Below are positions 34,465 to 42,549 of a stretch of DNA of 64,000 nt, piece after piece. Numbering within the stretch: position 1 is the stretch's first letter; each line of letters opens with the position of its first letter. The notes below the pieces were generated by a model, which did no database searches, was not told where the DNA came from, and worked only from the letters and a program-made list of their open reading frames with translations. The position numbers and the translations under genes are program-made. Source of the DNA: JAHRVQ01 sp029941905 (GTDB taxonomy: Bacteria; Pseudomonadota; Gammaproteobacteria; Pseudomonadales; Azotimanducaceae); the NCBI GenBank assembly GCA_029941905.1, contig JAPYTQ010000014.1:1-64000 (forward strand), given 5' to 3'.

Positions 34465-35391
34465 TCAGCGAAGCGCAGCCCGTTCCACCAGGCAGCTGAC
34501 TAACGCCTCAAAATCCAGGCCATAGGTCAGCGCCCCATCCGGGTACAGGCTGGTTGGTGTCATGCCGGGAAGTGTATTTACTTCCAGGAGAATTTCATGC
34601 TCACTGTCCGGAACAATAAAATCGGCCCGGGACAAATCCCGGCAGCCAAGGCAAACGTGTGCCTCGATTGCGATTTGTTGTAACCGCCGGGTCTGTTCTT
34701 TTGATAAATCCGCCGGGATGATGTGTTCACTGAGGCCTTTGGTATAACGATGTTCGAAGTCGTACCAGGCATCTTCAGCTGTCACGATGTCGATTACCGG
34801 GAAAGCCGCCGGACCGTCATCAGTGTCTATAATGCCGACGGTGATTTCTTTGCCCTCGATACGTTCTTCCACCAGTAAGTAGTCATCGAGAGTAGCGGCT
34901 AACGTCAGGGCCTTTTCCAGCTCGTTCTGGTTGTTGACCAGTGTTACACCCACGGCACTTCCCTGGGACACCGGTTTCACCACCACATAAGAACCCAACT
35001 CGCTGACGATTTTGCCAACGGAGGAGGCTGGATCGTCCTGTCGAGCGATCACGACTTGTTTTGCCAGTGGCAGGTTTGCTTCACGGAATATGAGTTTTGC
35101 GAGCACCTTGTCCATGGCAGCCGAACTCGAATGAACATCGCTGCCGACATAGCGGTAACCGAGGATCTCCAGAAAGCCCTGTAAGGTGCCGTCTTCGCCT
35201 GGAGGTCCATGCAATACGGGGAAAACGACATCCGGGCTAAATTGCGAAAGCTGGCTGGTTATATTCTGATCCAGTTCCACATTGAGAACCTGCTTGTAGT
35301 TCGCCTCCAGAGCTTTTATAACACCCTGGGCTGATACCCTGGACACCTCAGCCTCTGCTGAGTCTCCACCATTGATGACGGCTATTTTTAT
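34465..35391 (-). CDS. ddl: D-alanine-D-alanine ligase with no canonical start codon
   Basis: An ATP-grasp ligase that makes D-Ala-D-Ala for peptidoglycan in the cytoplasm. Key segments: PVLHGPPGEDGTLQGFLEILGY, the ATP-binding VVVKPVSQGSAVGVTLV, ADFIVPDSEH and LLEVNTLPGMTPTSLYP, with the Glu/Asn metal ligands. The obvious start is GTG at 35346, but that product lacks the first strand and the conserved GGxSAExEVS loop. In frame upstream, codons for IKIAVINGGDSAEAEVS are present, so the coding region clearly extends further. From there back to an in-frame TAA at 35500-35502 there is no ATG, GTG, TTG or CTG. I place the start at an ATA (35391) only as a guess. A sequencing error, a rare start codon or loss of the start are all possible. 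Confidence 0.85.
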   Translation of the reverse strand: MKIAVINGGDSAEAEVSRVSAQGVIKALEANYKQVLNVELDQNITSQLSQFSPDVVFPVLHGPPGEDGTLQGFLEILGYRYVGSDVHSSSAAMDKVLAKLIFREANLPLAKQVVIARQDDPASSVGKIVSELGSYVVVKPVSQGSAVGVTLVNNQNELEKALTLAATLDDYLLVEERIEGKEITVGIIDTDDGPAAFPVIDIVTAEDAWYDFEHRYTKGLSEHIIPADLSKEQTRRLQQIAIEAHVCLGCRDLSRADFIVPDSEHEILLEVNTLPGMTPTSLYPDGALTYGLDFEALVSCLVERAALR

Positions 35392-35528
35392 ATCTTTGTT
35401 GATAGTTGGCTCACTTTTATCTTTGTGGTGAAAAGTGTCGATACTAAAGGGGAGTCTTGATGACTGAAAGGCGTTTAAGTTGAGATTTGGTGGAGGTTTT
35501 TAAAGGATGCGAGGTCAAACCATTGAGC

Positions 35529-35559
35529 TTGTAGTAGACTCTAAGGTTTTAAGTATAAG
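35529..35559 (+). promoter_or_regulatory. Possible MerR-type promoter of the ZntR-like gene
   Basis: TTGTAG (35529-35534) and TATAAG (35554-35559) are separated by 19 bases, the overlong spacer typical of promoters activated by MerR-family proteins. The spacer begins TAGACTCTAAGG and ends TTTTAAG, an imperfect dyad. It lies about 110 bases upstream of the regulator's ATG and reads towards it, suggesting autoregulation. Binding is not shown; this is pattern recognition. Confidence 0.4.
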
Positions 35560-35667
35560 AAGTTGGTTTTTAGATCAGTGCGAGCTGGATGTTTAGCTGT
35601 GACAAGCCGCAGCGCTACCAAGCACTAATCGAGTTTCTACTTACCCAAATTTAATAAGGAGAGTGTA

Positions 35668-36078
35668 ATGTCATATCTGCGCATTGGTGACTTGTCAAAG
35701 AGGACAGAAACCAATAACGAAACCCTGCGGTTTTACGAGTCCAAGGGTTTGCTGGATGAGCCGCGGCGGAGTGATGCTGGATATCGCCTTTACACGGAGG
35801 AAGCCGTATCGAAGGTGAACTTTATTGTCCGCGCAAAACGGATGGGGTTTTCGTTGAAAGAGGTCGCTGAACTGTTGTCGCTCCGGGTTGACAGGGAGAG
35901 CAGTACCTGTGGCGACGTCAAAATAATGGCTGAGCAAAAACTTATAGATATCGATAAGAAACTTAAGGAACTTAACCTGATGAAAACTGCCCTCGAGCAA
36001 ATTACTGAGGCTTGCTGCGGAGGAGAAAAATCGGCCGTCCACTGCACGATTTTGAATGCGCTGGACGAGACCAGCTAG
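35668..36078 (+). CDS. MerR-family regulator, ZntR-like (Zn/Cd/Pb responsive)
   Basis: A 136-residue regulator. The N-terminal winged helix-turn-helix (LRIGDLSKRTETNNETLRFYESKGLL...GYRLYTEEAV) is of MerR type, followed by a long dimerisation helix. Metal-binding residues match those of ZntR: STCGDVK (Cys at about 78), ACCGGEKSAVHC with two adjacent Cys, then His and Cys. These are the ligands used for zinc in E. coli ZntR (Cys79, Cys114, Cys115, His119, Cys124), so a divalent metal sensor is likely. AAGGAGAG precedes the ATG. No zntA-like P-type ATPase is nearby. Its stop overlaps the ABC-F stop on the other strand by 2 bases. Confidence 0.9.
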   Translation: MSYLRIGDLSKRTETNNETLRFYESKGLLDEPRRSDAGYRLYTEEAVSKVNFIVRAKRMGFSLKEVAELLSLRVDRESSTCGDVKIMAEQKLIDIDKKLKELNLMKTALEQITEACCGGEKSAVHCTILNALDETS

Positions 36079-37826
36079 CCGGGTTTCGCATCACTCCCCA
36101 ACAGTCCATTCAATTCAGCCAGCTCTTCCACCCAGGATTGCTGGCGCTTCGGTTTCTGAAATTTTCGTTTACGCGCCCGGTCTTGCTCCAACAGGGATTC
36201 CAGTTCGACGATACGATATAGGATGTTTTCTTCATCCACTGAAGACTCACCTGAAGTATTTCTATCAGCGTGTTCTCTGTGGGTCTCATCTGGTATCGCC
36301 TGCTGAAGTGGGTTGAGCTTGTAAAACCAGTCAGGGCTATTTATTTCTGTCAGCTTTCCCCCATTGATTACTATGTATCTGTCAGCGATAGTATCGACGA
36401 ACCGTCGGTCATGGGATGTGATCAGCACAGTCGCGTTGGTTTCCAGAATCTGTTGCTCCAGTTCTTCTTTTCCCTGAATATCAATGTGATTGGTGGGTTC
36501 GTCAAGGATAAGAAAATTAGGCTGGTTTAACTTGATGATCAGGAATAACAGCCTGGCTCTTTCGCCGCCTGAAAGTACCCCCACTGTCTTGTCGAGATCG
36601 AGGTACGGGAACCCCGCCTTGATGAGAGATGTCTTGTATTCATTTTCACTACCGCGATGACAGTGATCGCGTAACGTTTCAATCAACGTGCGATCAGCAT
36701 CGAGGTCGTTAATTTCCTGGTCGTAGTAACCGATATCGCATTGGGGGTTAAACTTAAACGTGTCACCCGCTTTGTCATTTTCATATCTGTCGATCATTTG
36801 CTTGATCAGTGTCGTTTTACCGACACCATTGAACCCCAACAGGGCGACCCTGTCTCCTGGGCGGATATAGAATTCCTCGATGTAGAAAAGTTTCGCGGGT
36901 ACATTTCCCGGGGAGTAGATGGTCTGATCCTCAATATGCAGCATTCGATTGGCACGGGAGGATTGCACGTCGAGTGTCAGGTTCAGGTTTGAACCTTTGC
37001 TGACGAATGTCTTGTTTTCTTCAAGCTTTTCAATTCGTTTCTCCATCGTTTTGGCTTTCTTCGCCAGCTTCTCGTTGTCATAAACCTTACCCCAGGTTGC
37101 CAGCCGTTTTGCGCTTTCGGCCAGCCCCCTGATGGTCTTCTCTTCCTGTTTTAATCGAGCCTCGGCCGCTTCATCCTGGGCATCAAGCTTCTCTTTTGCC
37201 GCGGTATAGGGCATTGCGAAATTGTAAAGTTTCTGATCTCTGAGAAATAACGTCCGGTTTGTTACAGCATCGAGAAAATGCCGGTCGTGGGAAATCAGCA
37301 GATACCCGGCGTCAATGGTCGCAAGAAAATTCTCGAAGAAAATCAGTGTTTTAAGGTCAAGGTGATTCGTCGGCTCGTCAAACAGGATCAGGTTTGGTTC
37401 ATCGATAACTGCCCGGGCGAACATCAACCGATTCTGTTGCCCACCACTGAGATCGGCGACCTGATAACCGTGTTCCTTTGTCTGAAATCCGAGCTGGTTT
37501 AAGAGCTGTTCAACCTTGTACAGGCTGAAATCTTTTTCCTCATCAACCAGTTTTTCTGCCAGTGCACCCGCCAGGGTCAATCCTGCGAGCGAAGGATCAA
37601 TAAACTGTTCGACGGTCTCCATATGGAGTTGTTTACTTCGGGATACATCACCATCGTCAGGTTCGACTGAGTTATTGATTATCGACAGTAAGGTGGATTT
37701 GCCGGAACCGTTGTGACCCACGAGGCCGATTCGATCTCTTTCACCAATGCTGAGATCCAGCGATTCAAAGAGTTTTTTTGTCCCCACTGAATGGGTAACG
37801 CGATGACATTGAAAAAGCGGAGACAT
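36075..37826 (-). CDS. uup: ABC-F ATPase, Uup-like
   Basis: A 583-residue soluble protein with two ABC nucleotide-binding domains and no membrane segments. Domain 1 has Walker A GHNGSGKST, signature LSGGQQNRL and Walker B LILFDEPTNHLDL. An ABC-F linker of about 80 residues, rich in charged helix, follows. Domain 2 has GFNGVGKTT, LSGGERARL and LILDEPTNHIDI. A short charged C-terminal extension (KRKFQKPKRQQSW) is present but shorter than the coiled coil of E. coli Uup (635 residues). ABC-F proteins act on ribosomes or DNA; the Uup assignment is by overall similarity and is less certain than the family. Confidence 0.87.
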   Translation of the reverse strand: MSPLFQCHRVTHSVGTKKLFESLDLSIGERDRIGLVGHNGSGKSTLLSIINNSVEPDDGDVSRSKQLHMETVEQFIDPSLAGLTLAGALAEKLVDEEKDFSLYKVEQLLNQLGFQTKEHGYQVADLSGGQQNRLMFARAVIDEPNLILFDEPTNHLDLKTLIFFENFLATIDAGYLLISHDRHFLDAVTNRTLFLRDQKLYNFAMPYTAAKEKLDAQDEAAEARLKQEEKTIRGLAESAKRLATWGKVYDNEKLAKKAKTMEKRIEKLEENKTFVSKGSNLNLTLDVQSSRANRMLHIEDQTIYSPGNVPAKLFYIEEFYIRPGDRVALLGFNGVGKTTLIKQMIDRYENDKAGDTFKFNPQCDIGYYDQEINDLDADRTLIETLRDHCHRGSENEYKTSLIKAGFPYLDLDKTVGVLSGGERARLLFLIIKLNQPNFLILDEPTNHIDIQGKEELEQQILETNATVLITSHDRRFVDTIADRYIVINGGKLTEINSPDWFYKLNPLQQAIPDETHREHADRNTSGESSVDEENILYRIVELESLLEQDRARKRKFQKPKRQQSWVEELAELNGLLGSDAKPG

Positions 37827-37972
37827 GACTGCGTCCTGGCCTGGGTATTAGTGTTAGGTTGCACAGAGGCGCAACACACTGGATTCTGCACATTTTTTGA
37901 CGCTTGTCGACTTCCTCTGCCTAGATTAGTTGGAAGAGCCCGTATTGTGATACAGGCGCGGTTGCAGGATAT

Positions 37973-38326
37973 TCAGAGAAGGTTGGAAGGTGAAAGGTAG
38001 CGGGTCAATTCATCAAGTGTGAAGGGCCAGTTGAGTTCTTCGGATGTGTGAAGTTTGCTGATCACGGGTATTCTCAGACCATAGGATTCGACCAACGATT
38101 CAGACTCACTAATCTCAATTTCCTCGATTTCGATCTCTTCTGTCCCGGCATTTTCAGCCATCAGCTCTGTCACCTGTTGGGTACGGTACTGTTTCAGCAG
38201 ATCCATCGCGTCTTCACATAAATGGCAGCCGAGGGTTGTGTAAAGCAGGACCTTCACGGGTGTTTTGCCCGCTCTGCGGTGGCTGATGTCATCGGGAACT
38301 TCACAGGTCAAAGAGGTTTGTGGCAT
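37973..38326 (-). CDS. Glutaredoxin-like thioredoxin-fold protein (DUF836)
   Basis: About 117 residues from ATG 38324-38326 (MPQTSLTCEVPDD), which overlaps the end of tatD by 26 bases; a frame ten codons longer exists. The core begins VKVLLYTTLGCHLCEDAMDLLKQY, a CxxC redox site in a thioredoxin fold. The cis-Pro loop is RIPVIS and the C-terminal helix LDELTRYL. An acidic insert (EIEIEEIEISESES) in the middle is longer than usual. Predicted cytoplasmic redox or thiol-transfer function; the partner is unknown. It is probably co-transcribed with tatD. Confidence 0.75.
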   Translation of the reverse strand: MPQTSLTCEVPDDISHRRAGKTPVKVLLYTTLGCHLCEDAMDLLKQYRTQQVTELMAENAGTEEIEIEEIEISESESLVESYGLRIPVISKLHTSEELNWPFTLDELTRYLSPSNLL

Positions 38327-39086
38327 TGTGGCTGGTTCGCTGGGCGACCTCATCAAAGGACGTTTCTAGGAGGTCAGCGATAAACTGGCAAACATAGGGC
38401 AGATATTTGGGTTCGTTACGTCGGGTTTTAGGTTTGGGTTTAATCGTGCGAGGTAACAGATAAGGGGCGTCCGTTTCAATCAAGAGGCGATTGTCCGGAA
38501 TTTCCTTGATTAAAGGTAACAGATGCTTACCCCTGCGTTCGTCGCAAATCCAGCCGGTAATACCAATATGGCAATCCAGGTCGATGTAAGCAGCGAGAGC
38601 ATCCGCTTCACCCGTAAAACAATGCACCACCACGCCTGCTAGCCGGTGTCGATGTGGTGCCAGAATATCTCTGAAGCCCGGGTGTGCGTCCCGTTCATGC
38701 AGAAACATGGGCAGTTTAGCGTCTATCGCCAGTTCAATATGTGCCTCAAATGACCTCATCTGCGTTTCCCTGGGTGTGAAATCCCTGAAAAAGTCGAGTC
38801 CAGTTTCCCCGATGGCTTTTACCTCCGGCGACTGGGATAGAAGCCGTAACAGCTCCAGACTTTGTTCGTTGGTTTGCTCGGCATGATGGGGGTGAATCCC
38901 GGCTGTGGCGAACAGTAATCCGGGGTAGCCTTTCGCCAGATTTACCGCTTCCTGGCTGCCTTGCACAGATGCCCCTGTCACAATCATTTTTTTAACGTGT
39001 TTATTCCGGGCCTGTGACAGAACCTCGTCGAAATCGTCTGTAAACGTGTCGTGGGTCAGGTTGGCGCCGATATCAATCAGCATCAT
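38301..39086 (-). CDS. tatD: TatD-family metal-dependent hydrolase/DNase
   Basis: A 261-residue TIM-barrel hydrolase. Metal ligands and motifs: the opening MLIDIGANLTHDTF (family normally DxHxH; here the pattern DxGANL), TAGIHPHHA, AIGETGLDFFRDF, FLHERDAH, VVHCFTGE and LLIETDAPYLLPR. The order matches TatD, a 3'-5' DNase linked to DNA repair and protein quality control in the cytoplasm. The first-strand change DxGAN is also found in E. coli TatD as I recall, so it is not a defect. It is followed by the overlapping DUF836 gene and preceded by slt, all on the minus strand. Confidence 0.9.
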   Translation of the reverse strand: MMLIDIGANLTHDTFTDDFDEVLSQARNKHVKKMIVTGASVQGSQEAVNLAKGYPGLLFATAGIHPHHAEQTNEQSLELLRLLSQSPEVKAIGETGLDFFRDFTPRETQMRSFEAHIELAIDAKLPMFLHERDAHPGFRDILAPHRHRLAGVVVHCFTGEADALAAYIDLDCHIGITGWICDERRGKHLLPLIKEIPDNRLLIETDAPYLLPRTIKPKPKTRRNEPKYLPYVCQFIADLLETSFDEVAQRTSHNATNLFDL

Positions 39087-39136
39087 GGTCTTCCTTAACT
39101 ATCAAAAAGCAGGTAAGTGTATCTGAAAGTGAAGCT

Positions 39137-41155
39137 TCAGGAATTGTCAGGCGAAGACCGGGTCGAAGAGGTAATTTGTTGCTTGGAAAATTTCTGTAAC
39201 TCGTGCTGGTAAATCAAAGGTGACTTCTGGTTTAGCCTTCGGCTATAAATGGCTGAAAATACAAGTACGTTCATCACATATGAGCGAGTTTCCTGAAACG
39301 GAATCGTTTCGACCCAGACATCCAGTGGAATTGTGTCATCGAGCCAGGACCGAACCTTGTTTGGGCCTGCATTGTAAGCAGCAGACGCAAGTATTCGGTT
39401 GTGATCAAACTTCCTTAGCATCTGTCCAAGGTAGGCTGAGCCGATTCGAATGTTTGTGTGTGGGTCTGCAAGATCGCGTTTGGACGGAGAAGACAGACCT
39501 TCCTTACGGGCTGTGTATTTCGCCGTGGCTGGCATCAGCTGCATTACACCCAGGGCACCAGCCGAAGAGCGGGCGTCGGGCATAAATGCGCTTTCCTGGC
39601 GGGCAATGGCGAGACTCCACACTACCGGGATATCGGATCGTCTTGCACCAGCTAAAAAACTATCCTGAAACGCCAGGGGAAACCGAACATCCAGATCATT
39701 CCATGCCTTGGCCGCAATCATCGCCTGGATGGCTTGCTTATGCCATCCCCATTTCTGTGCAACCCTGGCCGCGATTTGCAGTTCCCGGTTGGAAAAGTCA
39801 CGGGTGGTAAAATACCATTCCCGGCGCGCCGGGGTGAGTTCATCAAGGGTGAGCAGTTCGAGTGCCCGTTGAATGCCAGGAGTCGCCTCGAGGGATAGAA
39901 TTTCCTCATTGCTAACAAGAATAGGTTGATCCTTAAAATCGTACTTCTGGCTGATGATATCTGCCGCCATAAAGCCGTAAAATCCTCGCTCATGAGCGAG
40001 CGACGCGTATATAGTGATTGCGCGTTGCTGATCGACAAGGTCGCTGGAGCTCGCCAGGATTCTGGCTTTCCAGTATTGCCATCGCCTGCTGCGCTGCGGC
40101 TCGGAATCCAGTTGATGGATGTGGACAAGGGCATCACTCCAGTCGAGTAGCCTGAGTGCTGTGAGTATTTTTGATTCGATCAGTTCTTGATTTTTGCCGA
40201 GGTTAATGGGAATTCGATCAAGATCATGGATCGACTCCGGCTTTCTGGCGAGTCGTACGGCAATGTACAAATAAACATCGAATAATTCAGCTTCGGTAAA
40301 TTCGTGGGTTGTACGGTAAATTTCAAGTGTGTCCAGCGCTTTTATCGCATCGATACGGGCCAGTCGCTTTAGCCCATGGGAGATAATCAAACGTGTTTTG
40401 TCTCCCTTTTGGCTATATCGACTGGTTTTTGTCATCGACTTGGGCCTGGTATGAGCCAGTTTAAATTTATTCGCCAGAGCCTTATCCTCTTTGCTTAAAA
40501 ATCTGACCAGGTAGTTCGATAGGGTTACTTTGTTGGTTGTCAACGCCGCGCTGTATCTTTGCCAGGCTATCGAGCTGGTTAGATAGCCAGCATCTCGCCA
40601 GATTTTGAATATGGGATTGCAGGCATCAGGTTGTGAAAAACCGACAGACCAGAGTTTCTCGGCAAGGTCCATCGCCTCGTCAGTTCTGTCGACCTTGTGA
40701 AGCGCATAGGCGTAGTGGCATGTATTTGTATCGGTGGCGCCCGTGGTCTGGTAATTGGGGATAAGTGTCTTCCATTCACCGCGTTTAGCAAGGCTGTAGA
40801 GCCAATTTTGCAATAACTTGTTGGCGAGGGGCGTGTCCTGGTACTGGTCAACGAACGCGTTAATGGATGCTTCAGACTGGCGTGACATACTGACTATTTT
40901 TTCGGTGTATTCCAGGTACGGGTAGAGTGGATAGTTGGCGAGTTTGTTCTCTTCAGCTCGGTATTTTGAATACTGGTTTGATTTAATGAGATAAATCAGA
41001 TTTTTATAGAGTTTGCGTTGTTCGAATCTGGATACGGGATCCGGGCTGGCGAAGTTAAACCCGCCATTGGCTATAACCGGTCTGGCATAGCCGCTGTTAC
41101 AACAACAGATGCAGAAGACAAGCAGAGTTTGGGTTAGTGTTAGGCGCACCAACAT
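39137..41155 (-). CDS. slt: Soluble lytic murein transglycosylase
   Basis: About 672 residues from the ATG at 41153-41155, which has AAGGAC about 10 bases upstream and opens a signal peptide MLVRLTLTQTLLVFCICCC ending GYA; a TTG nine codons earlier is unlikely. A superhelical U and L region of tetratricopeptide-like helices fills about 40-470. The C-terminal SLT domain (from about 490) has IARQESAFMPDARSSAGALG with the catalytic Glu, GVMQLMPATAKY, and NIRIGSAYLGQML, ASAAYNAGP. The enzyme cleaves peptidoglycan glycan strands with 1,6-anhydro ends in the periplasm. Length fits Slt70. Confidence 0.93.
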   Translation of the reverse strand: MLVRLTLTQTLLVFCICCCNSGYARPVIANGGFNFASPDPVSRFEQRKLYKNLIYLIKSNQYSKYRAEENKLANYPLYPYLEYTEKIVSMSRQSEASINAFVDQYQDTPLANKLLQNWLYSLAKRGEWKTLIPNYQTTGATDTNTCHYAYALHKVDRTDEAMDLAEKLWSVGFSQPDACNPIFKIWRDAGYLTSSIAWQRYSAALTTNKVTLSNYLVRFLSKEDKALANKFKLAHTRPKSMTKTSRYSQKGDKTRLIISHGLKRLARIDAIKALDTLEIYRTTHEFTEAELFDVYLYIAVRLARKPESIHDLDRIPINLGKNQELIESKILTALRLLDWSDALVHIHQLDSEPQRSRRWQYWKARILASSSDLVDQQRAITIYASLAHERGFYGFMAADIISQKYDFKDQPILVSNEEILSLEATPGIQRALELLTLDELTPARREWYFTTRDFSNRELQIAARVAQKWGWHKQAIQAMIAAKAWNDLDVRFPLAFQDSFLAGARRSDIPVVWSLAIARQESAFMPDARSSAGALGVMQLMPATAKYTARKEGLSSPSKRDLADPHTNIRIGSAYLGQMLRKFDHNRILASAAYNAGPNKVRSWLDDTIPLDVWVETIPFQETRSYVMNVLVFSAIYSRRLNQKSPLIYQHELQKFSKQQITSSTRSSPDNS

Positions 41156-41236
41156 AGAATACTCGAATGTCCTTCTCCGCAATAACTATTTTTTGTCCGG
41201 AAATTGTAACTAAACCATTACCCATTTGGCGATAAT

Positions 41237-41671
41237 CTAGTTTCCTACTCTTACCGCCAGGACATCGCACGGGGCACCATGTAACACGCCATTTGCCGTT
41301 GACCCCAATAAGAGAGCCAGTCCGTGCCGCCCGTGGCTCCCAACCACGATAAGATCCGCACCGACCTGATTTGCCAGGGCGTGGATTTCTGTTTCCGGCC
41401 GCCCAAAAATCAGGTGTTGATCCTCCTCCGGGATTTTCAGGCCTCTGGCGAATTCTGCCAGATGCATTTTTGCCGTGTCTTGAATCTGCTCCTGAATTGT
41501 TGAAAGATCCATCGGGATATCGCCGCCGTAGGCGAGACTCAGGGGCTCAATAACGTGGAGACAGCTGAGTTTTGTGTCGAAAACTGTCCTTAGGGCACAC
41601 GCGCGTTTAGCAACCGCATGTGATTCTTCGGTTAAATCTACCGCAGTGAGTATGTGCTTATATTCACCCAT
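41237..41671 (-). CDS. Universal stress protein, UspA family
   Basis: A 144-residue single-domain Usp. It begins YKHILTAVDLTEES, contains CLHVIEP, ADLIVVGSHGRHGLALLLGSTANGVLHGAPCDVLAVRV. The last stretch is the usual GxxGx9GS(T/S) nucleotide-binding signature, here GSHGRHGLALLLGST, so ATP binding is possible, although UspA itself does not bind ATP. It is cytoplasmic and associated with stress survival. It is a single gene and the spacer to slt is 81 bases. Confidence 0.9.
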   Translation of the reverse strand: MGEYKHILTAVDLTEESHAVAKRACALRTVFDTKLSCLHVIEPLSLAYGGDIPMDLSTIQEQIQDTAKMHLAEFARGLKIPEEDQHLIFGRPETEIHALANQVGADLIVVGSHGRHGLALLLGSTANGVLHGAPCDVLAVRVGN

Positions 41672-41815
41672 TTAGCTAACCTCTCAACGTATTTGTTATT
41701 GTTACCATTACATTTATTACGCTTATTTTCGGCAATGTACAACGTAAAAGTCCCGAGCTCAAGGTCGTATTTTTAATATCGATTTTGTTAATCATTATGC
41801 GTAGGTACTATAGAT

Positions 41816-42382
41816 ATGGCTTATATCATTATTGGATTTGTTCTATTACTGATCATTGCGCCCATAATCGCAATTTTGCCCAGTGCCAGGCAGAAAGCGC
41901 TGATGGCCAAGCGAAGGGAAGCCATGGCTGAAAATATTCGAATTGACCTGACACAAATCGAAGACCCTGACCCGAACCCGGAAGATTACATATCGAACAC
42001 AGGCAAACCGCTGGACAGAAAATGTCCAGTGGCGGCTTACCGGATACCGCGACCGCGTTCGGGAAATTGGAGACAGTTACCTTCGATTGACTGGTCGGTT
42101 AACCGGGTTAATGCTGAATCTGACGAGGATCCGGTCAAAGGCTGGCGCTGGGACGGGCGGCTTGATAAAAAAATTTCTAACGATCTAAATGAGTTTATTG
42201 TCTTAAACCTGGCTGCTTTACCTGATGATGTGATGAGAGTCGAGGAAAAAAAATTCCTCATATCTGTCTACTGGAAGGAAGCCGGTGAAGTGCAGGAAAC
42301 TATTGATTTTCTTACAGGTTGTGCCGAAACCAACATTGTTCCAGTTGCGACCGATGACCCCCCAAATACAGACCTTCCATAA
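41816..42382 (+). CDS. Uncharacterised membrane-anchored protein
   Basis: A 188-residue protein with one N-terminal membrane segment (MAYIIIGFVLLLIIAPIIAIL) followed by a charged region and a soluble domain with conserved-looking blocks GNWRQLPSIDWSVNR and WRWDGRLDKKI. I do not recognise the family; the N-terminus suggests an inner-membrane anchor with a cytoplasmic domain. It lies 168 bases upstream of topA on the same strand, and a conserved hypothetical gene is often found here in related genomes. Function unknown. Confidence 0.65.
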   Translation: MAYIIIGFVLLLIIAPIIAILPSARQKALMAKRREAMAENIRIDLTQIEDPDPNPEDYISNTGKPLDRKCPVAAYRIPRPRSGNWRQLPSIDWSVNRVNAESDEDPVKGWRWDGRLDKKISNDLNEFIVLNLAALPDDVMRVEEKKFLISVYWKEAGEVQETIDFLTGCAETNIVPVATDDPPNTDLP

Positions 42383-42549
42383 TATAGAGGTTGACAAGAC
42401 CTCCATTTTATCGTCTAAGCTAAAAAAAGAACCGGCGACACGAATGTTAGTTTGTGCTTGACGTCGAATACGTTAGCCACTATATATGTCGCTTTTTTAT
42501 AGTCAGGAATTCTGATCAAGCGGATCAGAACACAAGAGTCGTAAGTATT

